Shown: positions 34,901 through 46,497 of the stretch, in pieces | How positions within the stretch are numbered: position 1 is the first letter of the stretch | Layout of the letters: the number at the start of each line of letters is the position of its first letter | Source of the DNA: Artemisia argyi | Taxonomy: Eukaryota > Streptophyta > Magnoliopsida > Asterales > Asteraceae | Assembly: GCA_030686995.1 (NCBI GenBank) | Contig: CM060709.1 | Span: 128,494,373-128,558,372 of the forward strand | DNA length: 64,000 nt | Direction of reading: 5' to 3' | Notes under the pieces: model-generated | What the model saw: only the letters and a program-made list of their open reading frames with translations | Databases searched by the model: none | What the model was told of the DNA's origin: nothing | Made by a program: the position numbers and the translations under genes

Positions 34901-35677
34901 CATATAGTTTTTATATTTTTCCTAGCTTTTATAAGTCATAATATAATTTTAGGAATTTTCTCATAATTTTCTAAGTTGATTTAGTATTATTAGTAATTCA
35001 AAATAATTTAATTAGTTTAATTAATATAAATAGTTTTTAATTAATAGAAAATCTATAAAAAGACAAAAACATTTATTTTTATTTTTTATACTTTCTTCAA
35101 TTTCTAATTTAAGTTTAGAAATTATTTTTACAAGTTTTTAGTTTAATTTGTAGTATTTATAATTTTTAGTTTGATATAAATTAGTTTTAATTAAATAGTT
35201 AATTAGTTTTTAATTAAATAATTAATAATAAATAATAAAATAATCTAAAAAATAGTTTTCTTTTTAAATTAATTTTCTTTTAAGTATAAGTTTTTAGAAT
35301 TTTCATTTTTAACCTTTGTAGTTTATTTTTCTTAAAACTCACCTTTTTCTCAGTACGCAGTCGCGTCTGATTTTAAATTGGTGTACGTTTAAACGTTTTA
35401 GATACCTAGCTTTTACGTAATCGTTCAAATAGTTTATCTAAGTTATTTTAAGTTATAAAACCTTAGATTAATCACTCACACACACTTATTCATATCCCTG
35501 TTCATTTTCACTCGATCACAAACTCGTTTTTAATAAAACATCGCACACCTCGTTGGGACATTACGACCCGGGAAAACACTGTATTTCACGGAAGCATTTG
35601 CCTCAGCTGTTTGACTATTATAATTGACCATTCACAAGTTGTTGACCAATAATTATCTGACTGTTTGAGGCGAATCA
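31934..35677 (+). repeat. 5' LTR of the Athila-like element
   Basis: Begins with TGATGAGT...ACTCATCA (inverted repeat, 31934-31957). It carries a degenerate array of AGTCCCTCAACTTT/GGTCCCTGG-like units (about 32105-32585), a perfect 22-bp palindrome at 33817-33838 and a very AT-rich segment (34560-35330). It ends GGCGAATCA. No gene is seen inside. Confidence 0.93.
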
Positions 35678-35681
35678 AAAT

Positions 35682-35700
35682 TTGGCACCGCTGCCGGGGA
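35682..35700 (+). other. Primer-binding site, Athila/tRNA-Asp type
   Basis: TGGCACCGCTGCCGGGGA, close to the Athila PBS TGGCGCCGTTGCCGGGGA known for plant tRNA-Asp priming. It differs at two positions. Confidence 0.75.
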
Positions 35701-35976
35701 GGTTGTGCGCTTCTTCTAAACGATTTTGTGTATTAGTGAACTTGAATACACGCTCATTGTATATTTATCCATCCTTGTTCATATTATTATCATATAAAAC
35801 CAAAACTGTTCCCGAAAACTTTTTAAAATCAGTTTTCAACGAACACAAAAAAATCAAAAATATTTTCCTTATTATTATTACTACAAAAATTTTCAAAAAC
35901 ACCAAAAATATTCACCTTTACACTCCTACCTATTTGATTCTTCATTTCTCATCCCCTAAACCCTTTGATTCTTTCT

Positions 35977-37842
35977 ATGTCTTATTCTCACCCTCTTGTT
36001 TGTCAATGGTGTGGTAGTCCTTATAATAGTGGTAATTGCCCCAGTTGTGGCATGGTAGAGTCAGGAAACGGGTCTGTCTATAACCAGAATCCCTACTCCT
36101 ACCCTAACATGACTGATTCATTCCATCAGCTTACACACCATGAGACTCATCAGTTTAACTGTTGTGAGTATTGTGGTGGTTTACACTACAGTTCTGATTG
36201 TCAATCAGGAAGCACGCTTGTCTATGAGCAGGTTCCTGATAACAATTATGACTCAAACACATACGACTCACAGTCACATCAGTTCAACTGTTGTGAGTAC
36301 TGTGGAGGTCCACACTTTAGCTCTGATTGTCAAATAAGGAATTCATTTCCTTGTAACAATTACGACTATTCATTTCAAGACCCACCTCCACAGTGCCAAA
36401 TGATCTAAGCAACTCCTCATATCCAAAAAGACCCTTATATAGAGGTTCTTGAGAAAATTAAAGATTTTAAGGAGGAGTTGGCTAAAATTTCGTCTCACAA
36501 TGCACCAAGTTTTTCTTGTGTATATTGTGGGGGTCCTCATGATGATTTCCAATGTCAACCGTATTATAAACCTGAACATTGTTCTAGTTCTGATACATCC
36601 GGTTTTGACACATCCACACCCCCACAGTCTCCACTCACTCAATATTCTCGTGATAAATCTATCACGGAATTACTTGCTGAAGAACATGCTGCTAGAGACG
36701 AAAGAAGCATGGAAGAATTACTAGTCTTAGAACAAGCAGCTATAACACGTACCAAATTTCAAAATGCTGTTTTTCTTGATGAAGATAATGAAAGTGATGA
36801 TACCTCATCAAGTTCATCAGTTGAGACTCCTTCCATGGATATACAGGGAGAAAAGAGTATGGGAGAATTACTAGCAGCAGAACAAATGGAAATTATAAAA
36901 TCCATGTATGCTAGTCCTTCTCAGCTCCCTTTGTATGATGTTATCACACCCGAGGTTCCCACTCACTCTCTGAGCATGGGGGACGAGCATCTTGACACTG
37001 TTCCTAATAAGGAATCGGACGAATTCATAAAGTCTAGTGTTGAGAACCTTGTCCCAATCCCAAGTGAGTCATAGGGAATTCTTGATCATGTGTGTGATAT
37101 CCCTACCCCCCCTGATAATCCAAATGATCAAATTGAGAATGTCTCTAATTCCAGTGATGATTATATATCTTATGGAGACATTGAGTATGTTGAGGCATCA
37201 CTGTCTCATTCTGATGTTGATCCTTTTCTTGAGGATTTCACAGAGGAACTCACTCACATCATTCCACTTCTATCTGGAAGTAATGATGATCTCTTTGACT
37301 TTGAAGCCGATCTGGAAGAGATAGAAAGTCTCTTACATAATGATCCTTCACTAAGTGCTTATCCCAACAGTCCAGTAGAGAATGTTAATCACATTGTTCC
37401 TGAAGCATTCAAAACTACTATCACCAATCCTCTATTTGAATTCGAATCTGAATTCACTTTGATTTCTGATAACCCATTATTTGGTACTCAGATTAAGGAT
37501 TGTGATGAGTCCACAACGGAACATGAGTTCACGGATTTACATCTTCTGAATGATTCTCTTTACGAGAAGTTCTCCTTTGAACTCACTCATATCATATCTC
37601 CTCCGGAGTATGATAATTTCTATTTTGATCTAGACATACCCATAATATGTCTTGATCAAACGTGCTTAAAAGAGGAGATTCATGAAACAATGAATTCTCC
37701 TATTGAAGATGAGGAGTTAGTCATGATTTTCATTATGACTTTCTTTCTTTTCTTCATATATCCTGTGGCTTATCCTGTTCTTCACTCTTTCGGGAGTGAG
37801 GACATTATCTTTGACCCCGGCATTCTCATTTATAAATTATGA
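35977..37842 (+). pseudogene. Gag-like ORF with short zinc knuckles (two in-frame stops)
   Basis: ATG at 35977 (MSYSHPLVCQWCG). One frame to 37842 is interrupted by a TAA at about 36406 and a TAG at about 37072. Three close knuckles, CEYCGGLHYSSDC (about 36163), CEYCGGPHFSSDC (about 36294) and CVYCGGPHDDFQC (about 36518), have the spacing CX2CX3HX4C, one residue shorter than the classical knuckle. A fourth, degenerate unit is at the N-terminus. An acidic middle follows, then a hydrophobic segment near the C-terminus (MIFIMTFFLFFIYPVAYPVL, about 37722-37781) and a tail containing IFDPGI. The knuckle type links it to the Tat/Athila gag at 3-1927. I know similar sequences from daisy-family elements. 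Its function beyond RNA binding is unknown. Confidence 0.65.
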
Positions 37843-38818
37843 GCCGGGTGTCTGTATATCTCATCGGAGTGGAACTTTCACGTGCTTCAAATGTTTATCC
37901 AAATATCTTGAATGAAAGTCCGATGTAGATTGTCTCTTCCACATCATGCTTCCCCATGGACAAATAAATTCGGGGTCGAGTCAAGCTAGCGACTCGGTAA
38001 ATAAAAACAGTAGCATGCATTAGGGTTTTCACCCTAAGTGTGGGGGAGATACTAACCCACATGATGTATATATGTAAATATCTCTAAAAAAAAAATGTAA
38101 ATATAGTGATAGCTTCTATTTAAGAAGTTTTATCTAAAAAAATATATGTATGTATATACACATAAAATAATGGCTAGTAATATTTCCTTCTTACGTTCTA
38201 AGTTCGGTTTAACACCCGGTACTTTGAATATTGAGGACAATATTCAGTTCTAAGTGTGGGGGAGATTCGTTATTCTAACGAATTTAAACACATGTTCCAT
38301 CAAGAACCCCCATTTTAGCCAAAATTTTAAAATTTTTTCTCACTTAGAACGCAATAAATGGTTATTAGTCCGCCATGTCTAACCCACATAAGGATTGGCT
38401 AATCCAGGAGCAAACGGTTCTTGGTAAAGATATCTCAAACCCGTTTATGGCTTGCAATTTGCCAAAAATTGTATGGTACCTCAACTCGCCATATCCCATA
38501 AAGCGAATGAGTTGGCTAGCCCGTAAGATTATGGCTTGTGGTAAAGGCCGTGGAAAATCCATAATTGGTAATCAGCTCACCAAGATGTTGACTATTCCAT
38601 CAAGAGTTGGCTAGTCCAGAAGCAAACGGCTTTTGGTAAAGACAAATCAAATCCGTTGACAGCAGGTGATTTGCTCAAAATCACACGGTTATCAGGTGTG
38701 CCACAGTTCTTACACCTGGCTACTCCAGAAGTGATGGCTTTTGGTAAAGAGTTTTTCAAATCCATTAAGTTTTTCTCAAAAGATTGCTAGGGACTAGCAA
38801 TAGTTTAGTGTGGGGGAT
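37843..38818 (+). other. Non-coding region between ORF and 3' LTR, with PPT-like tracts and tandem repeats
   Basis: AGTGTGGGGGAGAT-type tracts occur near 38035 and 38253. The functional PPT is probably AGTGTGGGGGAT (38807-38818), abutting the LTR. Four degenerate units (see 38394-38770) occupy the second half. Confidence 0.7.
38394..38770 (+). repeat. Four-copy degenerate tandem repeat (about 95-117 bp period)
   Basis: Copies near 38394, 38511, 38606 and 38716 share GGCTAvTCCAGAAGC-like starts and GGCTTTTGGTAAAG cores, followed by CAAATCC-like ends. Confidence 0.6.
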
Positions 38819-41800
38819 TGATGAGTGTCTAAATACTCATCATTTTATACCAATTTGAGCTGCCAAAACATCCAAAAACACTCAAATATGCATCAAAATA
38901 CTTAAAATATCTTAAAAGTGTGTTTTATATGTTTCAAATGCAAAATATGCAAAAACAGATGAAAAACGTATAAAGTTTGCATAATTGGCAGTTTCAGTCC
39001 CTCAAGTTTCATAAATTGGCAAAACTAGTCCCTGGTTATTCTTAAAACATGAAAAAGTCATCAAAGGTCCTTTTTAATCATAAAGTTACATATTTAGTCC
39101 TTTGGTGCAAGGTTTCACAAAATTACAAGTTTAGTCCCGCAACTTTAGAAATTGACATAAATGGTCCCTGGGATGTAAAAAACTTTGAGAAAAAATCAAT
39201 TTATGGTCCTTGGTTTATCTAACTTTGCAGGTTTGGTCCTTATGTGAAAAGTTTGGAGGAATTGCAAAAAGGTCCCTCAACTTTAAAGGTTTGGCAAAAA
39301 TAGTCCCCGGTAATTAAAAAGTGAAAAATATCAAAAGTGGCCCTTGTATTATCTATACTTGGCAATTTAGACCCTTGTGATAAAATTGGAAAAATGCCAC
39401 AAACAGCCCTCAACTTTGCACTAATTACAAAAATGGTCCTTGTGTGAAATAAAACCAAACCGGACCCTATGTTTTATTAAAACCCAAAATAAACCAAACA
39501 ACCAAACCACCCACTATCCTAATCCAGTCCAACAGGCCCAAACCCTATCCAGCCCAGTCCACCCTTAAATAAAACCGGGTCAACCATCCGGTCAAACCCA
39601 CTCCTTCTCTTTTCTTCCCCCCAAAACCACTCCCCCTCACACAGACCACCAATACCACCTCCACATCCCTGGTTTCTTCACCACCTCACACCCCAGCTGT
39701 CCTACCCACTCTCCTCTTGTCCTCCACGCCTCACCAAACCCCATTTAATGCCTAAAAACCTCTCCACGCAAAGCTACAGTGGAATGAGACTTTTGGCGCC
39801 AAAAGGTGAAATCAAAGGCTCAGAGTGATTCAGCCAACCAATGGCTCAGATTAGAAGTGGGAAATGACCCTCTGGGTCCCACAAACCTCTAAAGTCTCTA
39901 CAAAAGGGAAAAGGAAGCAGAAGTGAAGAATATTAGTCTAGTTTTAGTGTAAGTTAGTCGTAGGTAGTGTAAACCTCAATCTTAGTTGTAATTTCAATTA
40001 AAACAGTTTGTACTCAGTCAATTTCATGTACCTTAATCTTTAATTCAAGTTAATTTAAAGTTTCAGCTCACTTCTCAGTTTATGCATTTTCATAAAATTC
40101 TCAAAAATCTCACAAAAGTTGTATGTTTTTAGTTGTTGTTGTTGTATGATTTCATAAGCTCGTATAAAGCTCTGACAAAGCTTTTGAAAGCTTTTAGATA
40201 TCTTATAACTCAGTTTAGTAGTTAAACTCAAAAAATCAAATAAAATAGTGAAAAATAAAAAATCAAAAGAAGAAGAAGGAAAAGCAAAGGAGCAGGTGTC
40301 ATTTGGATTGAAATTGGTATTAGAGTCCTATGGGGGACACTAGGTATTGATTTGGTTCATTGGTTCTTTGTTCTCAGTCCCTTTCCCATTTGTAAGCAAG
40401 TTCTTAATTTTTTAGCTTAATGAGTTTTCATTGTTTATGTGATGTAATCTCAGTCCAAATAGTTTAATTATCATATGTTTAATCTGTTTTAACTTTAAAT
40501 TCACCAGTTTTAGTCTAATAATTACAAGTTATAGTGTAAAATTTAGTTTAAAGGACTGTTTGGCTTAGTGAGAATCAAGGTGTTCTAGTTTGTATTTGTT
40601 GTTGTTTTCAGTTCTAACATACTATGCTAGGTTGTATTAGGTCAAATAAATCATAAAATCCTATTCTCAAACAGGCTAAAGTCAAAATCCAATTCCAATT
40701 ACCTTGACAGTTAACTGTCAAGGATTTTGGATCCACAAACCTTCATTTCACATCACAAGTAGGTATTCTAGCTTAATTAAGTAATATTGTAGCTTATGAT
40801 ATCATAATCAATCAGTAAGATAGTTTAGAAATTCACCAAAGTCAAACTTGTTCATTTTCATCAAAAGTCAAATTTACATCTCTCAGGTTTTTACAAAACT
40901 TCAAGGATTTGTTTTGAATTATGTGATTAGACCTAGGCATTGAAACTTGTTGTAGTAATACTCTACCAGCCCATCTTTAAGATTCCACAATCCTTTTATT
41001 TTTGGCAATTTTCCTCTGGGCCCCACAAGCCAAGAAACAAGGCTGCAGGGCTGCAAGTTCCCCTGTGCACCAGCAGACTCACCCACACCACCACCTTTGG
41101 TGGAGTTTTGTGACCACCACAGTGGGCCCCACACCCCATAATTAGGCTTTTACAACCCCCCTCTTACCAGGCTTGAACCCTTGACCTTTTGTTTGACCTC
41201 TAGACCAGTGGACCCCACCTTAAATCAGCTTGGTACCTTGTCCCAATTCTGTCTCAGATTCACAATAAGCAAAGTGCTTATTTGTATTTTGTGGTTTATT
41301 CAGGCTGCTTATTCAGTTGAAACTTGCTTATCATTGTTCAACTAACTCATAAGAACAAACTTTTACCATTGTGGGTCCCACATAAGCTCAGTAGAGCTTA
41401 TTTGCTTATTAAGTCAACATAAGTCAACTGTTAGGGTTAGTAGCTTATATCTAGCTTATTATTAAGTTATAAAAATATTGTTTTTACAAAATTTAGTTAT
41501 ATTTAGGTATAATATAGGTTGGAAAAAGAAAATTCAAGAAAAACCAATATAATAGTAAGTGATAGTTTCTATTTAATTTAATTTAATTTTAATTTTCATT
41601 TTTATATTTTTATTAAGAAAGTTGTGTTTTTATATTTTTATAAATTTCCTTTTAGGTTAAAGTATTTTTAATAATTTTCTCAGATTTTTATATTGTAATT
41701 TAGTATTTATTAGAATTAATAATAGTTTTATTAGTAATTAATTAATAAATAAGTTTTAAATAGCATTATTAATTTTTATAAAGTAACATATAGTTTTTAT

Positions 41801-42563
41801 ATTTTTCCTAGCTTTTATAAGTCATAATATAATTTTAGGATTTTTTTCATAATTTTCTAAGTTGATTTAGTATTATTAGTAATTCAAAATACTTTAATTA
41901 GTTTAATTAATATAAATAGTTTTTAATTAATAGAAAATCTATAAAAAGACAAAAACATTTATTTTTATTTTTTATACTTTCTTCAAATTCTAATTTAAGT
42001 TTATAAATTATTTTTACAAGTTTTTAGTTTAATTTGTAGTATTTATAATTTTTAGTTTGATATAAATTAGTTTTAATTAAATAGTTAATTAGTTTTTAAT
42101 TAAATAATTAATAATAAATAATAAAATAATCTAAAAAATAGTTTTCTTTTTAAATTAATTTTATTTTAAGTATAAGTTTATAGAATTTTCATTTTTAACC
42201 CTTGTAGTTTATTTTTCTTAAAACTCACCTTTTTCTCAGTGCGCAGTCGCGTCTGATTTTAAATTGGTGTATGTTTAAACGTTTTAGATACCTAGCTTTT
42301 ACGTAATCGTTCAAATAGTTTATCTAAGTTATTTTAAGTTATAAAACCTTAGATTAATCACTCACACACACTTATTCATATCCCTGTTCATTTTCACTCG
42401 ATCACAAACTCGTTTTTAATAAAACATCGCACACCTCGTTGGGACATTACGACCCGGGAAAATACTGTATTTCATGGAAGCATTTGCCTCAGCTGTTTGA
42501 CTATTATAATTGACCATTCACAAATGGTTTACCAATAATTATCTGACTGTTTGAGGCGAATCA
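38819..42563 (+). repeat. 3' LTR of the Athila-like element
   Basis: 3745 bp, nearly identical to 31934-35677. It includes the palindrome at 40702-40723 and ends GGCGAATCA, followed by the TSD CATTC (42564-42568). Confidence 0.93.
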
Positions 42564-42568
42564 CATTC

Positions 42569-43752
42569 CTTAACGGTTTTATCAATGAGGAGGTATATGT
42601 GGCACAACCTCCAGGATTCATTGACTTTGCAAAACCTGATTATGTTTATAAGTTAAAGAAAGCTTTGTATGGACTCAAACAAGCTCCCAAAACTTGGTAT
42701 GATCGATTAAAAGCTTTTCTTATTAAACATGATTATTCCATGGGAATGGTAGATAACACTCTTTTCACTAAAAGGAAAGACCCAAATCTCATCATTATCC
42801 AAATATATGTTGATGACATTATATTTGGATCGACTTGTCAAGACATGTGTGATGAATTTGCCAAAATCATGCATGATGAGTTTGAGATGAGTATAATGGG
42901 TGAACTTAACTTCTTCCTAGGATTACAAATAAAACAATTAGAAGATGGAATATTTTTTAACCAATCTAAGTACATTAAGGAAATGCTTAAGAAGTTTGGC
43001 CTAGAAGACTCAAAACCCATGAAAACTCCCATGTCTACGGAGGTAAAGCTCACAAAGGATGATGAAGGTGAGTCCGTAGATAACACCAAGTATAGAGGAA
43101 TGATAGGTAGTTTACTATACTTGACGGCAAGTAGACCCGACATCATGTTTAGTGTCTGCCTTTGTGCCCGTTTTCAAGAGGATCCCAAAACCTCTCACCT
43201 AGAAGCGGTTAAGCGTATCTTCTGATACGTTAAAGGCACTATACACTTAGGATTATGGTATCCTAAGGAATCCGGCATAGAAACCATTGTCTATGCGGAT
43301 TCGGATCATGCGGGAGACTACATATATAGAAAGAGCACTAGCGGTATTTGCACGTTTATGGGATGTTGTCTAACATCTTGGTTTTCGAAGAAGCAAACCG
43401 CTCTTGCTATTTCTACCACCGAAGCCGAATATGTAAGCGCCGGAAAGGCATGTCAACAAGCACTATGGATGAAACAAGCTCTCGTAGACTATGGCATTAG
43501 GTTAGAAATGTCCCCATTATGTGCGATAACAAAGGTGCGATAGATTTAAGTAAAAATCCGGTGCAACACTCTAGGACTAAACACATAGAAATACGTCACC
43601 ATTTTCTTAGGGATAATGTACAAAAAGGAAATATATCTATGGAAAAGGTTGCATTGGAAGACAACATTGCGGATATATTCACAAAACCCCTTAAGCGTGA
43701 ATTATTCAACCACTTGCGTTTAGGATTAGGAATGATGGAAGAAGTTGACTAA
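42569..43752 (+). pseudogene. Copia C pol, part 2 (RT and RNase H)
   Basis: In phase with 31933. RT continues LNGFINEEVYVAQPPGF and has YVDDIIFGS and [13 protein letters not shown] at 43223-43225 stands in AVKRIF-stop-YVKG, where the family has Arg (CGA to TGA). RNase H has RKSTSGICTF and TTEAEYVSA. A one-base deletion near 43517 shifts the frame before CDNKGAIDLSKNP. The end is ADIFTKPLKRELF, with a stop at 43750-43752. With the earlier TAA, three lesions separate this copy from function. Confidence 0.92.
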
Positions 43753-44723
43753 ATTATATTGAATTATTTCAAATTTATACTTGCATGAAATTCATTTTTC
43801 TTCCATTTCACCTATTCTGAGTCTAGGAATCTATTTCGCACAAAACTAAAGATTGAGAAAAGTTATTTTCTTTGCATAAACCGTTTTGTAAAACTCAATC
43901 AATTTTCTCTAAAAATTATTCTCACAATATAGGAACCTCATGAAAATCATTTTCCTTGCATTGTTGACTAATCCTAAAAACATTCTATTTCAAAATCATG
44001 CATAAATTCTCACATAAATTGTCAAGATATATAATCTAATATATGTCTTTGACATTCATGATCGAGCAAAAATTGAATCAAGGAGATTATTTGGATTGTT
44101 TCTTAGGATCGTTATTTCTTTTTGCTTCTAGGAGTCGAAACAATCACAAATCCACATTTGTTGCATATAGACACTCACTAGGACAAATTCATTAATAATG
44201 GTGTCATCTTGATCCATCATTAGTAGTTCACTCACTAATTATCCTTGCCTATAATCTAAGATAGATGCCTTAAGAAGCTTAATTGTGATTACCTTTATTT
44301 GCCTCCTCTTGCTTATTATATGTTGATTATTTGCTCTTGTGTTTATGTGTTTTTGCATGCATGCTATATCTTGATTAGATTAGACTCTATATTGCCTAAG
44401 AGAATTGAACTTGCTTGAATTCTAATCCAAACACATAACCTTTCTGCAAAATTTCTGCCAAAAACCCAATTCTGGCAACCTGGAAAAAACCAGATGGGCG
44501 GCCCCCTTAATTTTGTAAGGCGGCCCCCTAATTAAGGGGACCGGCCATCTGATGGTCGGGTTTACAGAATCTTTTCTGCTTTTTAGCCCATTTCAACCTA
44601 CATTTCCCATTTTTCACCAACACATTTTGTCCTAATCCCCCAAACAAACCTTATCCATCCTTAAACACACAAATCTTACACTATAAATATCCCCAATCCT
44701 CAAAACTCTCCATTCATCCCATC
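43753..44723 (+). promoter_or_regulatory. Copia C pol to third-ORF spacer with repeated LTR promoter blocks
   Basis: 971 bp, no ORF. TGGGCGGCCCCCTTAATT (44495-44512) and TTAAGGGGACCGGCCA (44532-44547) match two blocks of the LTR promoter exactly. A TATA box is at 44682-44689. The rest is AT-rich with nothing recognised. Confidence 0.6.
44682..44689 (+). promoter_or_regulatory. Internal TATA box before Copia C third ORF
   Basis: TATAAATA in ACACTATAAATATCCCC, 35 bp before the ATG at 44724, so the predicted leader is very short. It is the third copia element in the window with this arrangement. Confidence 0.55.
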
Positions 44724-45428
44724 ATGAACTCTCTAAACAAACCAAAATCAAAAGCCTCAAGGCTAGCAAGGATGACAGGAAAACCCGTTTGGCGAAGAAA
44801 AAGCCCTCGAAACAAATCCATCATCATAAATGAAGTTGGAAATCATTCCTCACCCCCAACTTCTTACTTCCCAAACTTTGCATCAAACCAACAAGGTCAT
44901 TCATTTGATCCACTTTACAAACCATACAACATTGGCCAAACATCTTCCTTCAAGCCAAACTACACCTCTCAACCTCCAACAACTTATAATGATCCATGCA
45001 AGTTTGATCAACCATCAAACTACAATTCCAACTACACAAACCCAACTCATCCATACCAAACCTATGATCCCCTCCACATTGCCACGGAAAAACAAAAGTT
45101 TCGTGATGAAATAAACCAAATCCATGATCTTAGTGATCTCCTTGCTATGCATCTTGCACAACGCAACAAAGGGCAACCTCCATCATCACCCTATGCAAAT
45201 TGCCTCCCCCACTCTCTCAACTTGGATCAAGTTACAAACCACACTCACTTTTTCCCTTGTTGCATATTCCTTCAAAAACAAATCCTCTACTTGAGTGAAG
45301 ATATTTCTTGGATTGAATATCTTCTCACTCGCAATCATCCAATACCACCCTTAACACGATACAACATCGTGAGATCCACTTCTTCCGCTCCACACTCCAC
45401 TCCATATCCCTCTCAATCAAACATCTAA
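44724..45428 (+). CDS. Copia C third ORF, downstream of pol (function unknown)
   Basis: Intact 234-codon ORF with ATG at 44724 and TAA at 45426-45428. It is the only undamaged ORF of the element. The N-terminus is basic (KPKSKASRLARMTGKPVWRR). The middle is rich in N, P, S, T and Y with recurring short patterns (YTSQPPTTYNDP, NYNSNYTNPTHPYQTYDP). The C-terminal third is more ordered (HDLSDLLAMHL, FLQKQILYLSEDISWIEYLL). It occupies the env-like position of Sireviruses, but no signal peptide or convincing membrane span is visible. It shows no clear similarity to the accessory ORFs of Copia A and B. The TATA box and repeated LTR blocks upstream suggest its own transcript. Confidence 0.6.
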   Translation: MNSLNKPKSKASRLARMTGKPVWRRKSPRNKSIIINEVGNHSSPPTSYFPNFASNQQGHSFDPLYKPYNIGQTSSFKPNYTSQPPTTYNDPCKFDQPSNYNSNYTNPTHPYQTYDPLHIATEKQKFRDEINQIHDLSDLLAMHLAQRNKGQPPSSPYANCLPHSLNLDQVTNHTHFFPCCIFLQKQILYLSEDISWIEYLLTRNHPIPPLTRYNIVRSTSSAPHSTPYPSQSNI

Positions 45429-45903
45429 GCTTTATGCTTATGTTTCTCTTCAAGCAAATAAAACAATCAACCATGGGTTGCAAGCAAGTCCAAGTGTTTT
45501 CTTAGGCAATATAGGACTATGTCTTTTCTTTTGTGTTATTTTTATCAATATGCTTCAAGCATATTGAATGTGGTAATGCTTATCATTTCTATAATGCTTG
45601 AATGAATCTATGTTTAGTTGCATAATTGTTGCCTTGCATATATGTGTATCTTGCTCTCTTCAAATATTTTTGTTGCAAAGATCTCCATTGCTCGTTCCCT
45701 TGGTGCTCTCAAATGAGGGGGAGCATACATTAAGGGGGAGCATTCTACCCGTTTAAACTTCCCTCGCGAAGCTTACTCGGCTTAACCTTTTTAATTAATA
45801 CAAAAAGGGGGAGAAGAGAAATGTAAACTATATAATACTTGTCTAAAAACAAGTTTTAGATATATTGAGTTTAAGGTTTTGTAATAATCAAAAAGGGGGA
45901 GAT
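45429..45903 (+). other. Copia C 3' region with four polypurine-like tracts
   Basis: GAGGGGGAGCAT near 45714, AAGGGGGAGCAT near 45733, AAAAAGGGGGAGAAG near 45803, and AAAAAGGGGGAGAT ending at the LTR (45889-45902). Multiple PPT-like motifs are a known hallmark of Sireviruses. Confidence 0.75.
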
Positions 45904-46497
45904 TGTTGACATAAATAATGCCTAAAAACATTATTAACATGTTATCAATATCTCTATGTTTTAATTATCACAAAATATAAACTCATAGAACTAAAACTTG
46001 TGACATAAACAAGTATTTAGTAATTAATATTTCTCTTTACATCCAAATCACTTAAGGTATGAATAAACAAAGTGTTTGGTGCATTTTATGATCAAAGAAA
46101 AGTTTAATTAAGCAATACAAAGTTTATTTAATTATATAAACATATTATATATTTTTGAAAAACACTTTTGGTAATAAAGAAAAATGTTTTATTCATACTA
46201 AATATATGAATTCAAATTTTTAACCAAAATCAGTTAGTTTTTCACAAAATAAACTTTCCCCACTAAAAGACAAAGAATCTGGCCGTTTCAGCTGGGCGGC
46301 CCCCTTAATTACAAAGGGCAGTCCCCTTAACTTTAAGGGGGCCGGCCATGATTTAAGGGGACCGGCCACGCTCCTCTGTCAGATTCTGTTGCCTATAAAT
46401 ACCACATTAAACCTGGATTTTTTCCTCACCTTTTGCACTACTAAACTTTCTGATCTAGATCCAAATCTCCATTCTTTTATCCTTTGATCATAAGTAT
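45904..46497 (+). repeat. Copia C 3' LTR, left fragment
   Basis: Matches 27634-28227, including the GC-rich block and the TATA box. It ends at TAAGTAT, where LARD sequence takes over. The 454 bp matching 28228-28681 is missing. Confidence 0.9.

Larger units (their letters stand above)
31934..42563 (+). mobile_element. Athila-like gag-only element with very long LTRs (TR-GAG/LARD type)
   Basis: LTRs 31934-35677 (3744 bp) and 38819-42563 (3745 bp) flank only 3141 bp of interior. The PBS is of the Athila tRNA-Asp type, one gag-like ORF is present, and a G-rich PPT precedes the 3' LTR. No protease, RT or integrase is found, so it must rely on enzymes from another element. The LTRs are nearly identical, so the insertion is fairly recent. 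Confidence 0.9.

Noticed and set aside
35682..36017. Open frame starting at the PBS of the Athila-like element
   Set aside because: Starts with TTG inside the PBS and overlaps the real gag ATG at 35977 in another frame.
44724..45428. True envelope glycoprotein
   Set aside because: Position fits the env-like slot of Sireviruses, but no signal peptide, membrane anchor or glycoprotein pattern is visible.
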